DNA from: Hymenobacter jeollabukensis
GTDB lineage: Bacteria > Bacteroidota > Bacteroidia > Cytophagales > Hymenobacteraceae
Assembly: GCF_005771675.1 (NCBI RefSeq)
Contig: NZ_VAJM01000008.1
Coordinates: 1-64,000, forward strand
Length of the DNA: 64,000 bases
Direction: 5' to 3'
Part shown: piece after piece, positions 34,081 through 41,930 of the stretch
How the letters are laid out: every line of letters begins with the position of its first letter
Position numbering within the stretch: the first letter of the stretch is position 1
The notes under the pieces: generated by a model
What the model saw: only the letters and a program-made list of their open reading frames with translations
The model's database searches: none
What the model was told of the DNA's origin: nothing
Made by a program: the position numbers and the translations under genes

Positions 34081-34629
34081 ATGGGAATGGAAACCGTTAT
34101 CTACGGCTATATAGCCGAGCCGTACTACGGCAATCGTAACCCCGAGGAAATGCGGCGCCTGAACCGGCAATGCCAGCGCTTCAACGCCCGGGTGCTGAAA
34201 TCCCTACCCGTGTACGACGAATGGCCCCCGCTGTACCGGGGCTTTTTTCATGTGTTCGGTGGGTTTGATATGCCTGGCGGCTACGGCGACTATAAAGGCC
34301 GCGTCATTCCGTTTGGCGGGCGCTACAAGAGCATTGAGGCCGACTTTCTCCACTGGCTGCCGAAGTTCGAGGCCCTGCTGCGCCGCCTGCTCTGGGAGAA
34401 AGTGCGCCTGCACGTGGTAACGGAATACACCTTCCCGCTGACCCTGGAGTGGACGGTGCCGCTCGACGAGTACAGCACGATGCTGGAGGCCCGGCCGCTG
34501 GCGCCGCCCACGCGCTGGGACTTCAGCGGCAGCCTGGACTTCTTCTACGACGCCTACCAAAACGCCCACCGCCAACCCTTCGGCCCACGGCCCGTTATGC
34601 CGCCGCCGGCAACAGAATCCGGAAAGTAG
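34081..34629 (+). CDS. Conserved-looking protein of unknown function
   Basis: The 182-residue product is rich in Tyr, Phe and Trp (ETVIYGYIAEPYYGNRNPEEM, RGFFHVFGGFDMPGGYGDYKGRVIPFGGRYKSIEADFLHWLPKFEALL). It has an organised N-terminal sheet and a helix-rich middle. It carries no signal peptide. No family is recognised with certainty; its compact size and Gly-rich centre are reminiscent of immunity-type or structural proteins, which is only a guess. The 3' end overlaps the end of the convergent histidine kinase gene by 35 bp. Two ATGs six bp apart are possible starts. Confidence 0.62.
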   Translation: MGMETVIYGYIAEPYYGNRNPEEMRRLNRQCQRFNARVLKSLPVYDEWPPLYRGFFHVFGGFDMPGGYGDYKGRVIPFGGRYKSIEADFLHWLPKFEALLRRLLWEKVRLHVVTEYTFPLTLEWTVPLDEYSTMLEARPLAPPTRWDFSGSLDFFYDAYQNAHRQPFGPRPVMPPPATESGK

Positions 34630-37243
34630 TGCCTTCGCCCACTACGCTGTCCACCTCGATGCGGCCGCCGGCCTGCTGCACGATGCGGTTCACCAGGTAC
34701 AGCCCGAGGCCGGAGCCGCCCACGTGGTCGTGGAAGCGGCGAAACAGCTGAAACAAATCCGGGCCGTAGCGGGCCACGTCGAGGCCCAGGCCGTTGTCCT
34801 GCACCAGCAGCACCGGGGCGCCCTCGTCCGTCCGCGTGGTGCGCACGCGCACTACGGGGGCGCGGTCGGGGTGGCGGTACTTGAGGGCGTTGCTGAGCAG
34901 GTTGTAGAAGATGCTCTGCAGGTTGAGGCGGGCGAAGCGCAGGGCCGGCACGGCCGCGAAATCCAGCCGGAAAGCCGCCCCGGTGGCCGTGGCCTGCTCG
35001 TGCATGCTCTGAATGACTTCCTGCGCGAGGGGCAGCAGCGCCACCGGCTCCGTCGCGTCTTGGGCGTTGCGGCGCTCCACCTGCACCACTTCCGAAAGGC
35101 CCTGAATGGTGTTGTGAATCTGCCCGAGCGCGCCCTCGAACATCTGCATCAGCTGGGGGGCCTCGGGGTCGTGGAAGGTGGCCGTGCGCTTCAGCTCCTG
35201 AAACACGCCGGCCAGGTTGTACACCGGCTGGCGCAGGTCGTGCGAGGCGGTGTACACGAAGTTGTCCAGGTCCTGGTTGATGCGCGTGAGCTGGCGGTTG
35301 GCCTGGGCCAGCTCCTGGTTGATGGTCTGGGTTTCGTCGTTGGCGGCGCGCAGCTCGCGGTTGGTGGTGGCCAGTTTGCGGCTGGCCAGCTGCAGGGCTT
35401 CGGCCAGGCCTTTCTGCTGGTGCATGTCGGTGGCGGTGCCAAACCAGCGGGTAATCTGGCCGTGCTCGTCGCGCAGGGCCAGGGCCCGCGCCAGAAACCA
35501 GCGGTACTGCCCGTCGTGGCGGCGCAGGCGGGCTTCCACCTGGTAGGGCTGGCCGGAGTGCAGGCTGCTGGCCCAGTGCTGCTGCATGCGCGGCAGGTCC
35601 TGGGGGTGAAAATAGCGGCTCCAGCCGTCGTACAGGGCCTCGGCTACGGCGCCGCCGGTGTAGGCGCACCACTGCTCGTTGCAGTAATCCACCGCGCCGG
35701 CGGGCGTGGCCGTCCACACCAGGTGCGGAATGGCGTCGGAGAGCAGGCGAAACTCCAGCTCGCTCTGCTCGACCCGGCGGCGGGCCTGCACCAGCGCCGT
35801 CACCTCGTAGGCAAACACCAGCACCCCGTCGATGAGGCCCGCCGCGTCGTGGCGGGGCTGGTAGATGAAGGTGAAGTACCGGTCTTCGACGGGCCCGCCG
35901 GCCTGACGGGCGGCCTGCACCAGCGTTTCGCGCCCCTCGTACGGCTCGCCCGACTGGTAGACGCGCTGCAGAATGAGCCAGATGGGCTGCCGGGCAAATT
36001 CCGGCATGGCCTCGGCCAGGGGGCGGCCCAGCAGCGCCCGGTCCGGAAACAGCCGCTGGTAGCCGGGGTTGACCAGCTCGTACACCAGCTCGGGGCCATC
36101 GAGCACGCAGATGGCGGCCGGGGCCTGCATGAAAAACCGCTCCAGGCGGGCGCGCTGCCGCTCGGCTTCGGCGCGGGCGGCGTCGGCCTCGTAGGTGCGC
36201 TGCTGCACGCGGGCCTCCAGCTCCTGGTTGAGCTGGCGCAGGGCCTGCTGGGCGTGCTGCAGCGCGGCGTTGTTGTGGCGCAGGCCTTCGTTGACGGTGG
36301 CCAGCTCCTCGTTGGCCGCGCCGAGCAGCATGTTCAAGGCGCGCAGCTCCTGCTCTTTTTCCTCGATCTGCCGCCGGGCCTGCACCTGCGCCGTCACCTC
36401 GTAGGCAAAGCCCAGCACCCCGTCGACTTGCCCCGCCGCGTCGCGGGTGGGCTGGAAGAACACGTTGTAGTAGTTCTGGCTCAGTACCTGGGCGTTGTCG
36501 TGGCCCACCTTCACCGGCATTTCGCTGGCTGATTGCAGCTCGCCCGAGTGATAGGCCGCCTCGAGCAGCGCGTAGATGGGCTGCTGCGCCAGCTCGGGCA
36601 GGGCTTCGCGCAGGGGGCGCCCCAGCAGGACGCGGCCGGCCAGCAAGGCCTGGTGCTGCGCGTTGACGAACCCGAATACGTGCTCGGGGCCATGGTAAGT
36701 GGCAATCAGCGCGGGCGCTTCCAGCAGCAGCTGGTGCAGGCGGTTGCGCTGGATTTCGGCTTCGGCGCGGGCGTGCTGCTCCCGGGCCCGGCTGTCGCGC
36801 AGCACCTGCTCGGTGGCGGTGCGAGGCTGAGCGTCGGTATCAGTCAGGCTCACCAGCAGGCCCGGGCCTACGCGCCGGGCGGCCAGGCGGTAGTAGCTGT
36901 CGAGGCCGTGGCGCTGGTAGCGCACATCCAGGTGCAGCGGGGTAGGCGAGGCCAGCGCCTCGCGGTAGAACCCGAGCACGCCGGAAGCCACCGCGTCCGG
37001 AAACACCTCCAGCAGCGTGCGGGCGGGCTGGGCCGGTAGCGCCAGGATGCGCTGCGCCGCGGGGTTGACGTAGGCGTAGGCAAAATCGGCCACGGCCTCC
37101 GGTGGCGCAGCCTCAGGCAGCGGCCGCAGCAGCAGTAGCCCCGTCAGCGACACGTCGAACACGCCCGCCAGCAGCTCCTCCGGCGGAAAAGCAGCCCAGG
37201 TATCGGCGGGCGAAAACCCGGAAGCAGCGTCGGAAACGGTCAC
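34595..37243 (-). CDS. Cytoplasmic four-PAS sensor histidine kinase
   Basis: The 882-residue product begins with a short N-terminus and then has four PAS-like modules. PAS1 is about 25-120 and PAS2 about 165-270 (YHGPEHVFGFVNAQHQALL). PAS3 is about 340-450, highly similar to PAS2 (LDGPELVYELVNPGYQRLF). PAS4 is about 485-605 with a PAC tail (VEARLRRHDGQYRWF). Coiled-coil stretches (KEQELRALNMLLGAANEELAT, TNRELRAANDETQTINQEL) link them. The kinase core has the H box (TASHDLRQPVYNLAGV) and ATPase boxes (NLLSNALKYR, QDNGLGLD, GSGLGLYLV). No membrane segment is seen. A GTG start 24 codons after the first ATG of the frame gives MTVSDAASGF and is preferred; the partner regulator is not adjacent. Confidence 0.9.
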   Translation of the reverse strand: MTVSDAASGFSPADTWAAFPPEELLAGVFDVSLTGLLLLRPLPEAAPPEAVADFAYAYVNPAAQRILALPAQPARTLLEVFPDAVASGVLGFYREALASPTPLHLDVRYQRHGLDSYYRLAARRVGPGLLVSLTDTDAQPRTATEQVLRDSRAREQHARAEAEIQRNRLHQLLLEAPALIATYHGPEHVFGFVNAQHQALLAGRVLLGRPLREALPELAQQPIYALLEAAYHSGELQSASEMPVKVGHDNAQVLSQNYYNVFFQPTRDAAGQVDGVLGFAYEVTAQVQARRQIEEKEQELRALNMLLGAANEELATVNEGLRHNNAALQHAQQALRQLNQELEARVQQRTYEADAARAEAERQRARLERFFMQAPAAICVLDGPELVYELVNPGYQRLFPDRALLGRPLAEAMPEFARQPIWLILQRVYQSGEPYEGRETLVQAARQAGGPVEDRYFTFIYQPRHDAAGLIDGVLVFAYEVTALVQARRRVEQSELEFRLLSDAIPHLVWTATPAGAVDYCNEQWCAYTGGAVAEALYDGWSRYFHPQDLPRMQQHWASSLHSGQPYQVEARLRRHDGQYRWFLARALALRDEHGQITRWFGTATDMHQQKGLAEALQLASRKLATTNRELRAANDETQTINQELAQANRQLTRINQDLDNFVYTASHDLRQPVYNLAGVFQELKRTATFHDPEAPQLMQMFEGALGQIHNTIQGLSEVVQVERRNAQDATEPVALLPLAQEVIQSMHEQATATGAAFRLDFAAVPALRFARLNLQSIFYNLLSNALKYRHPDRAPVVRVRTTRTDEGAPVLLVQDNGLGLDVARYGPDLFQLFRRFHDHVGGSGLGLYLVNRIVQQAGGRIEVDSVVGEGTTFRILLPAAA

Positions 37244-37383
37244 GGAAAGGTGGTGGAAACGCGGAGGAAAGCCCGGCGGCAACCGGCGGGTCCGGCAAGA
37301 ATACTTTACTCCCACGGCCGGGAAAAGTTGGGCTACGGGGCGGCGCTCCGGACCAAGGTAGCCTGGATTTGACCGAAAACAGT

Positions 37384-37431
37384 GCGGCCCGTCGGCCGAC
37401 CCGGATACGTCCGGGCCGGCCGACGGGCCGC
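37384..37431. terminator. Long GC-rich hairpin after the disordered-protein gene
   Basis: A perfect 15-bp stem (GCGGCCCGTCGGCCG / CGGCCGACGGGCCGC) closes a smaller CCGGA/TCCGG stem. On the minus strand it is followed by CACTGTTTTCGG. Confidence 0.7.
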
Positions 37432-37453
37432 GCGTGCCATTTAGCTGAACTGC

Positions 37454-38335
37454 TTAGTAGTAGCGTCGGTCGTCGCGGTCCTGCCAGTCGCGGCGGGTGT
37501 CGCGCTCCTCGTCGTCGCTGAACCAGTCCGACACGCGGTCGGCCATGCGGCCGAAGAAGCCGCGGTGCTCGTCGCGGTCGTGCCGGTCGTCGTGGTCCCG
37601 CACGTGCTGGTAGCGGCTGTTTTCGTCGGCGTCGTAGTAGCCCTGGCTGTAGCTGCTGGCCGAGCGGCCGTGGTCGTAGCGGTCCGAGGGGTGGCTGCTC
37701 CAGCGGTTGTCGCGGTCCTGCTCGTAGCGGCCGGCTTGCTGCTGCGACGACCAATTGCCGTTCCGGTCACTGCGGCCATAGGCGTTCGGGTCGGAGCCGC
37801 TGGTGTAGGCCTGCCGGCCGTAGCTGCTGCCGTAGCCCTGGTTGCGGGTGCCATACCCCAGGCTCGAGGCGCCGTAATCGGTGCTGCCGTAGGAGCCGCG
37901 GGCGCTGTGGTCCTGCCAATTGCGGTCCGCCTCGGAGCGGTTCCACTGGTTTTGCTGGTCGTAGCTGCCGGAGCCGTAGTCGGCGCTGCTGCGGCCCATG
38001 CTGCTCGGGCTGCCGTAGCGGCGGCTTTCGTCTTGGCTGCGGCGGCTCCAGCTTTGCTCGTTGCGGTTGTTGGGGTTCATGCCGCTGCGGCTCAGCGCGC
38101 TTCGGTCGCGCTGCCAGTCGTTGTCGCGGCCATACGATGAGGAGGATGACGAGCCGCTGCTGTAGCCGTCGTTGCCGCTCACGCCGCGGGTGTTGCTGTC
38201 CTCGTCGTGCCAGCGCTGCTGGCCGCGGCGGCTTTCGTCGAAGCGGTTGTTCCAGTCGCGGTTCTGGTTGCTGTAGTTCTGATTGCGGCCGCGGTAGTCG
38301 CGGTCCTCATCCGGATGCTGATTGTAAGTGGCCAT
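37454..38335 (-). CDS. Low-complexity disordered Ser/Tyr/Gly/Arg/Asn-rich protein
   Basis: The 293-residue product is almost wholly composed of Ser, Gly, Arg, Asp, Asn, Gln and Tyr, with few aliphatic residues except near the C-terminus. Short recurring units appear, such as RNQNYSNQNRDWNNRF, SYGR, NRW and YGSTDYGASSLGYGTRNQGYG. The C-terminal 50 residues hold the only hydrophobic block (RGFFGRMADRVSDWF) before an acidic/basic tail (DDEERDTRRDW). It has no signal peptide. Such Bacteroidota proteins have no assigned function, and the composition resembles sequences that phase-separate or protect against desiccation, by analogy only. A -7-like TAAAATTG lies 29 bp upstream. Confidence 0.75.
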   Translation of the reverse strand: MATYNQHPDEDRDYRGRNQNYSNQNRDWNNRFDESRRGQQRWHDEDSNTRGVSGNDGYSSGSSSSSSYGRDNDWQRDRSALSRSGMNPNNRNEQSWSRRSQDESRRYGSPSSMGRSSADYGSGSYDQQNQWNRSEADRNWQDHSARGSYGSTDYGASSLGYGTRNQGYGSSYGRQAYTSGSDPNAYGRSDRNGNWSSQQQAGRYEQDRDNRWSSHPSDRYDHGRSASSYSQGYYDADENSRYQHVRDHDDRHDRDEHRGFFGRMADRVSDWFSDDEERDTRRDWQDRDDRRYY

Positions 38336-38674
38336 GATGGGAATGAGGGTTTTGGTTTGTCCTCAATTTTACCCCCGGCCAGCGCCAAAGGTTGCGTTCC
38401 GGCGGGGCGCGCGGCTCGTGCCGGCCAGCCTGGCGGAGTTCATGCTGCTCCTGGCTACCAGGTTGATGAATAAGGCGTTGATGAATGAAAATCGTCCGCC
38501 GGCAACGCGCTGATGGCCGGCGACGGGTCGCCCCGATAACCCGGTCGGCCTGCCCGGCGCACCGGGCCGCCCAGCCAAAAAAATAGCTGCGCTTTTGCCC
38601 GTAGGCTGGCTATATTTCACCGGGCCGGCGCCGCTGCCGGCCCGCTACGTTTCGCCCGCCATACCCCACTTCCC
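38336..38674. other. Divergent intergenic region (339 bp)
   Basis: No gene is seen here. A minus-strand -7-like element TAAAATTG (38364-38371) is placed for the disordered-protein gene and a plus-strand TATATTTC (38611-38618) for the cupin gene; good -33 partners at 19-21 bp are absent. A short direct repeat (GTTGATGAATAAGGC, then GTTGATGAATGAAA) lies at about 38461-38488. Confidence 0.5.
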
Positions 38675-39070
38675 ATGGACCAACCAAATCAGCTTCTGGC
38701 CCCGATGAAAAATGCTCAGCACCGCGAAGTCGGCGGCGTGCAGGTCGACGTGGTGGCCACCGGCGCGGCCCGCGTCAAGCGCATCATTTACCCGGCGGGC
38801 TTCCGCTGGTCGGCGCACATGCAGCCGGTGGTGGGCACGGCCCTGTGCATGCACGCGCACGTGGGCTTTCTGGCCCAGGGCAGCATCAGCATCCGTTACG
38901 CCGACGGCTTCGTGGAGGAGTTCGTGGCCCCGCAGGCCGTAGCCATCGAGCCCGGCCACGACGGCTGGGTGGTGGGCGAGGGCCCGGCCGTGCTCATCGA
39001 GTTCGACTTCGAGGGCGACACGGTGCAGCGGCTCGGGCTGCCCACGGTGCACGGCCAGGCGCAGCAGTAG
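38675..39070 (+). CDS. Cupin-domain protein
   Basis: The 131-residue product is a single small beta-barrel with MHAHVGFLAQGSISIRYADGF, where the His residues and Gly-rich turn match cupin motif 1. The second half (PGHDGWVVGEGPAVLIEFDF) matches motif 2 in shape with one His. The protein may bind a metal through H61, H63-like and H105-like positions; the substrate is not evident. No signal peptide. Stand-alone cupins of this size are often enzymes or ligand-binding regulators. The gene is followed immediately by the convergent nuclease-like gene. Confidence 0.75.
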   Translation: MDQPNQLLAPMKNAQHREVGGVQVDVVATGAARVKRIIYPAGFRWSAHMQPVVGTALCMHAHVGFLAQGSISIRYADGFVEEFVAPQAVAIEPGHDGWVVGEGPAVLIEFDFEGDTVQRLGLPTVHGQAQQ

Positions 39071-39080
39071 CTTCTGGCAG

Positions 39081-39575
39081 CTACAGCTGCACCGATACCT
39101 GCCAGCTCGATGATTTTGCCCGGGCCATTATGTCGGCTACCGAAGTCAGCAGGGCGGCTCCCGTGATGTTATTGAATAAGGCTACCCGGTGACGCGTACC
39201 CAAGGCTTCAGCAGCGGCAATTTCGCTTTCCGTCAGGGCAAAAAAGAATCCGCTGAAATCGTCTTTGACGCGGGCCTGATTGGCGGTTTTGATTTCGATA
39301 AACACCATCGAAGGCAGGGCCGCCCGCACCGCTTCCGCATCGTGAAAATCCAGCGTTATCGAGCCGGGCAACTCAATGGCGTCGAAGCTGCTGGGTTTGA
39401 TAAATACGCCGGTGTCACGGAGCGCTGCCAGCAAAATATGCAGCTCTTTGCCCTTTGGGCGAGGCCGCCACTCCGCCATGGTATCCAGGGCCCGAAGCTC
39501 GCCGGCGGCACCGTTCTGGTTTGCCAACCGGGCCAGATGCTGGCGCTTGGCTTTGATAAGGTCAAGTGGATTCAC
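39081..39575 (-). CDS. Putative orphan PD-(D/E)XK-like nuclease
   Basis: The 164-residue product has a possible catalytic core: SSFDAIELPG (candidate Asp), VFIEIKTANQARVKDDFSGFFFALTESEIAAAEALG, and RHRVALFNN. The E-x-K pair (EIK) after a beta strand plus the F-x-L-T-x-S-E helix start are like restriction-endonuclease-fold nucleases of the DUF3883/Holliday-resolvase kind. It is a stand-alone domain without a methyltransferase or helicase neighbour. It converges on the cupin gene. The nuclease call is inference from motif arrangement, not a firm family match. Confidence 0.5.
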   Translation of the reverse strand: MNPLDLIKAKRQHLARLANQNGAAGELRALDTMAEWRPRPKGKELHILLAALRDTGVFIKPSSFDAIELPGSITLDFHDAEAVRAALPSMVFIEIKTANQARVKDDFSGFFFALTESEIAAAEALGTRHRVALFNNITGAALLTSVADIMARAKSSSWQVSVQL

Positions 39576-39673
39576 CGTAAAATCGGGCTAGGGCGGAATA
39601 CCGCCGCAACTTAGCTATTGAGCCGAACTAGCGACGCTACCGGCGCGGATTGAGGTGCTGGACAATCTACAAT

Positions 39674-39714
39674 GGGCCCGCCGATACCGGAAAAAAGCCG
39701 GTACCAGCGGGCCC
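39674..39714. terminator. Terminator hairpin downstream of the SDR gene
   Basis: A 17-bp stem with one mismatch (GGGCCCGCCGATACCGG / CCGGTACCAGCGGGCCC) and a poly-A loop lies between the SDR gene's stop and the nuclease-like gene's start. It ends the SDR transcript (minus strand). Confidence 0.6.
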
Positions 39715-39746
39715 GTTGTGGGCAAATTGACAGCTTATGGCCCGTT

Positions 39747-40499
39747 CTACAGGGTCATACCGCCCGTCAGCTCGAGGCGCTGCCCGTTCAGCCATCGGGC
39801 GGCATCGGTGCAGAGGAAGGCCACCACACCGCCGATGTCGTCGGGCTCGGCGGTGCGGCCCAGCGCCGTGGCCTGGGCCACCCAGGCGCGCATTTCGGGC
39901 GAGTCGGGCATGGTGCCGCCGCCGAATACCGCCCCGGGCGCCACCACGTTGGCCGCAATGCCGCGCGGGCCCAGCTCCAGGGCCAGGTAGCGCGTGAATA
40001 CTTCTACCGCACCTTTCATGGCGGCGTAGGCCGACACGCCCACGAAGGAGCTGCGCGTCGTTGCCGAGGACACGTTGACGATGCGGCCCCCGTCGCGCAG
40101 CAGGGGCAGGGCCTTCTGGGTGAGGAAGTACACGCCCTTGAAGTGGATGTTCAGCATGTCGTCGAACTGCGCCTCGGTCGTTTCGGCAATAGGGGCGTTA
40201 AGGCTGGTGCCGGCGTTGTTGATGAGGAAGTCGAACCGGTCGGTGCCGAAGGTGCTGGCCAAGGCCGTGCTCAGCTGCGCGAAGAAGGCATCGAAGGTGC
40301 TCAGGTCGGCCGCGTTCAGGGGCAGGGCCAAGGCGCGGCGGCCCAGGGCCTCGATTTCGGCCACCACGGCGGCGGCCTCGGCCTGCTGGCTGCGGTAGGT
40401 CAGGATGACGTCGATGCCCTGCTGGGCCAGTTTCAGGGCCATGTTTTTGCCCAGGCCCCGGCTGCCGCCGGTGACAAGGGCTATGGGGGAAGTGCTCAT
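39747..40499 (-). CDS. Short-chain dehydrogenase/reductase (SDR)
   Basis: The 250-residue product has the classical SDR order: nucleotide motif TGGSRGLGKNMALKL, NNAGTSLNAPI, then SSATTRSSFVGVSAYAAMKG with catalytic Ser, Tyr and Lys, and a PGAVFGGG segment. The cofactor preference may be NADP(H), as an Arg lies in YRSQQ after strand 2. It reduces a ketone or aldehyde of unknown identity. An upstream ATG 36 bp away would extend it past a non-conserved N-terminus. It is downstream of the AraC gene on the same strand (93 bp), as is common for AraC-controlled SDRs. Confidence 0.93.
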   Translation of the reverse strand: MSTSPIALVTGGSRGLGKNMALKLAQQGIDVILTYRSQQAEAAAVVAEIEALGRRALALPLNAADLSTFDAFFAQLSTALASTFGTDRFDFLINNAGTSLNAPIAETTEAQFDDMLNIHFKGVYFLTQKALPLLRDGGRIVNVSSATTRSSFVGVSAYAAMKGAVEVFTRYLALELGPRGIAANVVAPGAVFGGGTMPDSPEMRAWVAQATALGRTAEPDDIGGVVAFLCTDAARWLNGQRLELTGGMTL

Positions 40500-40592
40500 G
40501 GGAGTGCGTGTGTCGCGTTGAATTGAACACGACAAAAGTCCCCCGGCCGGCCGCCCGCGGCGTTGTAGCGGCCAATCAGCTTGTTGTACAAA

Positions 40593-41537
40593 TCAAGCCG
40601 GCACGGCCGCCGGCGCGCGGAAAGCACCGGGGCTGACCGCGGCGTAGCGCCGGAAAAAGTGCGAGAAGTGCGCCACGTCGACGAAGCCCAGGCTGTCGGC
40701 AATTTCCCAGAGCGTCCAGTCGGTGTGGCGCAGCAGCGCCTTGGCCTCCTGCGCCAGCCGCCCGCCGATGAGGTCGGTGGTGGTGCGGCCGGTGCTGTCC
40801 TTGAGCACCTTGTTGAGGTGATTCACGTGCACGGCCAGCCGGTCGGCGAAGTCCTTGGCGGTGCGCAGGGGCACGCGCTGCTGGGGCGTGGTGAGCGGAA
40901 ACTGCCGCTCCAGCAGCTCCACGAAGCGCGCCGAGAGCCGGGCCGTGGCCGAGTGGGCGGGCGTCAGCGCGGGGGTGGGCTGCCGCTTCTGGCCCAGGTG
41001 CAGCAGCTCCAGCACGTAGGCCCGCAGCAGGTCGTACTTGTGGGCGTAGTCGGAGGCCAATTCTTCGTGCATCTGCCCGAACAGCGCCGTCGCGCGGGCG
41101 GCTTCCGCGGGCGTGAGCTGAAACACGGGGTAGCCCTCGTGCCGAAACAGCGGCAGCTCGTCCGGGGTCAGGCCCCCGAGCACCGGCAGCATAAATTCGG
41201 CCGTGAACAGGCAGAAATAGCCCTGCTGCTCCTCGACGGGCTGCCAGTGAAACGGCACTTTGGGCGTCGAAAACACCAGGGCGTCGGGCTCAATGGTGAT
41301 GGTCTGGTTGGCAAAATCGGCCCGGCTGCGGCTGCGCAGCAGGCTGATTTTGTAGAAGGAACGGCAGGGGTAGGGCGTGGCGGGTTGCAGCCGGGCCGAT
41401 TGCCAGAAATCAGCCAGCGCAAACACATTGAAGTGGCCGACTTCGCGTTGGATGCCTTCGGGCAGCAGCGTGCCCAGGTCGAGGCCGGTGCAGGGCGCCA
41501 GCTCCTGGTAGAGGGCGTGCAGCGAGGTAGTCGTCAT
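40593..41537 (-). CDS. AraC-family transcriptional regulator
   Basis: The 314-residue product has an N-terminal cupin-like sensor half (FYKISLLRSRSRADFANQTITIEPDALVFSTPKVPFHW) and a C-terminal double helix-turn-helix. Helix motifs are KDFADRLAVHVNHLNKVLKDSTGRTTTDLIGGRLAQEAKALLRHTDWTLWEIADSLGFVDVAHFSHFFRRYAAVSPGAFR. The final FSHFFRR and PGAFR blocks are diagnostic. It probably controls the downstream SDR gene and senses a small molecule. The ATG is chosen because upstream codons show no conservation. The promoter region also contains the composite palindrome E. Confidence 0.93.
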   Translation of the reverse strand: MTTTSLHALYQELAPCTGLDLGTLLPEGIQREVGHFNVFALADFWQSARLQPATPYPCRSFYKISLLRSRSRADFANQTITIEPDALVFSTPKVPFHWQPVEEQQGYFCLFTAEFMLPVLGGLTPDELPLFRHEGYPVFQLTPAEAARATALFGQMHEELASDYAHKYDLLRAYVLELLHLGQKRQPTPALTPAHSATARLSARFVELLERQFPLTTPQQRVPLRTAKDFADRLAVHVNHLNKVLKDSTGRTTTDLIGGRLAQEAKALLRHTDWTLWEIADSLGFVDVAHFSHFFRRYAAVSPGAFRAPAAVPA

Positions 41538-41646
41538 GGCAGCGGGCAGATGGTAGGATTCAAAGCCACGGCAACCCGCCACGGCGCGGAAAGTTTGCCG
41601 GCCGGCCGTCGAAACGTTGTTCTAAGGTTGTATCCGGGCAGTATCA

Positions 41647-41809
41647 GAACGTCATGCTCATCTGGCGTCCGCTTGTCGAAGCATATCTACCGCTTCGGTG
41701 AGGTTACCAGACATCAGCACGCGAGATGTCTCGACAAGCTCGACATGACATTCTATTCAGGCTGTTCAGACGAAGCGGTAGAGATGCTTCGACTGCGCTC
41801 AGCATGACA
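41647..41809. repeat. Dispersed palindromic element, composite copy E
   Basis: The left end is GAACGTCATGCTCATCTGGC and the right end GAAGCGGTAGAGATGCTTCG, then GACTGCGCTCAGCATGAC, together an imperfect outer palindrome of the copy A type. Inside lies a right arm of the copy C type (GCGAGATGTCTCGACAAGCTCGACATGACATTC). The copy is a mosaic of two subtypes. It occupies much of the 393-bp divergent gap between the AraC and SelO genes. Confidence 0.85.
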
Positions 41810-41930
41810 CTACTTCAGGCGTCTGCATGGTGCGCTGGTGTTTCCGGGCAGGCTCCAGACTTCGGCCCGTGGAAACATCCGCCGCTCGGCCGGTGTTGGC
41901 GTACTTGCCGCGCTTATCGTCCGCTTCCGC

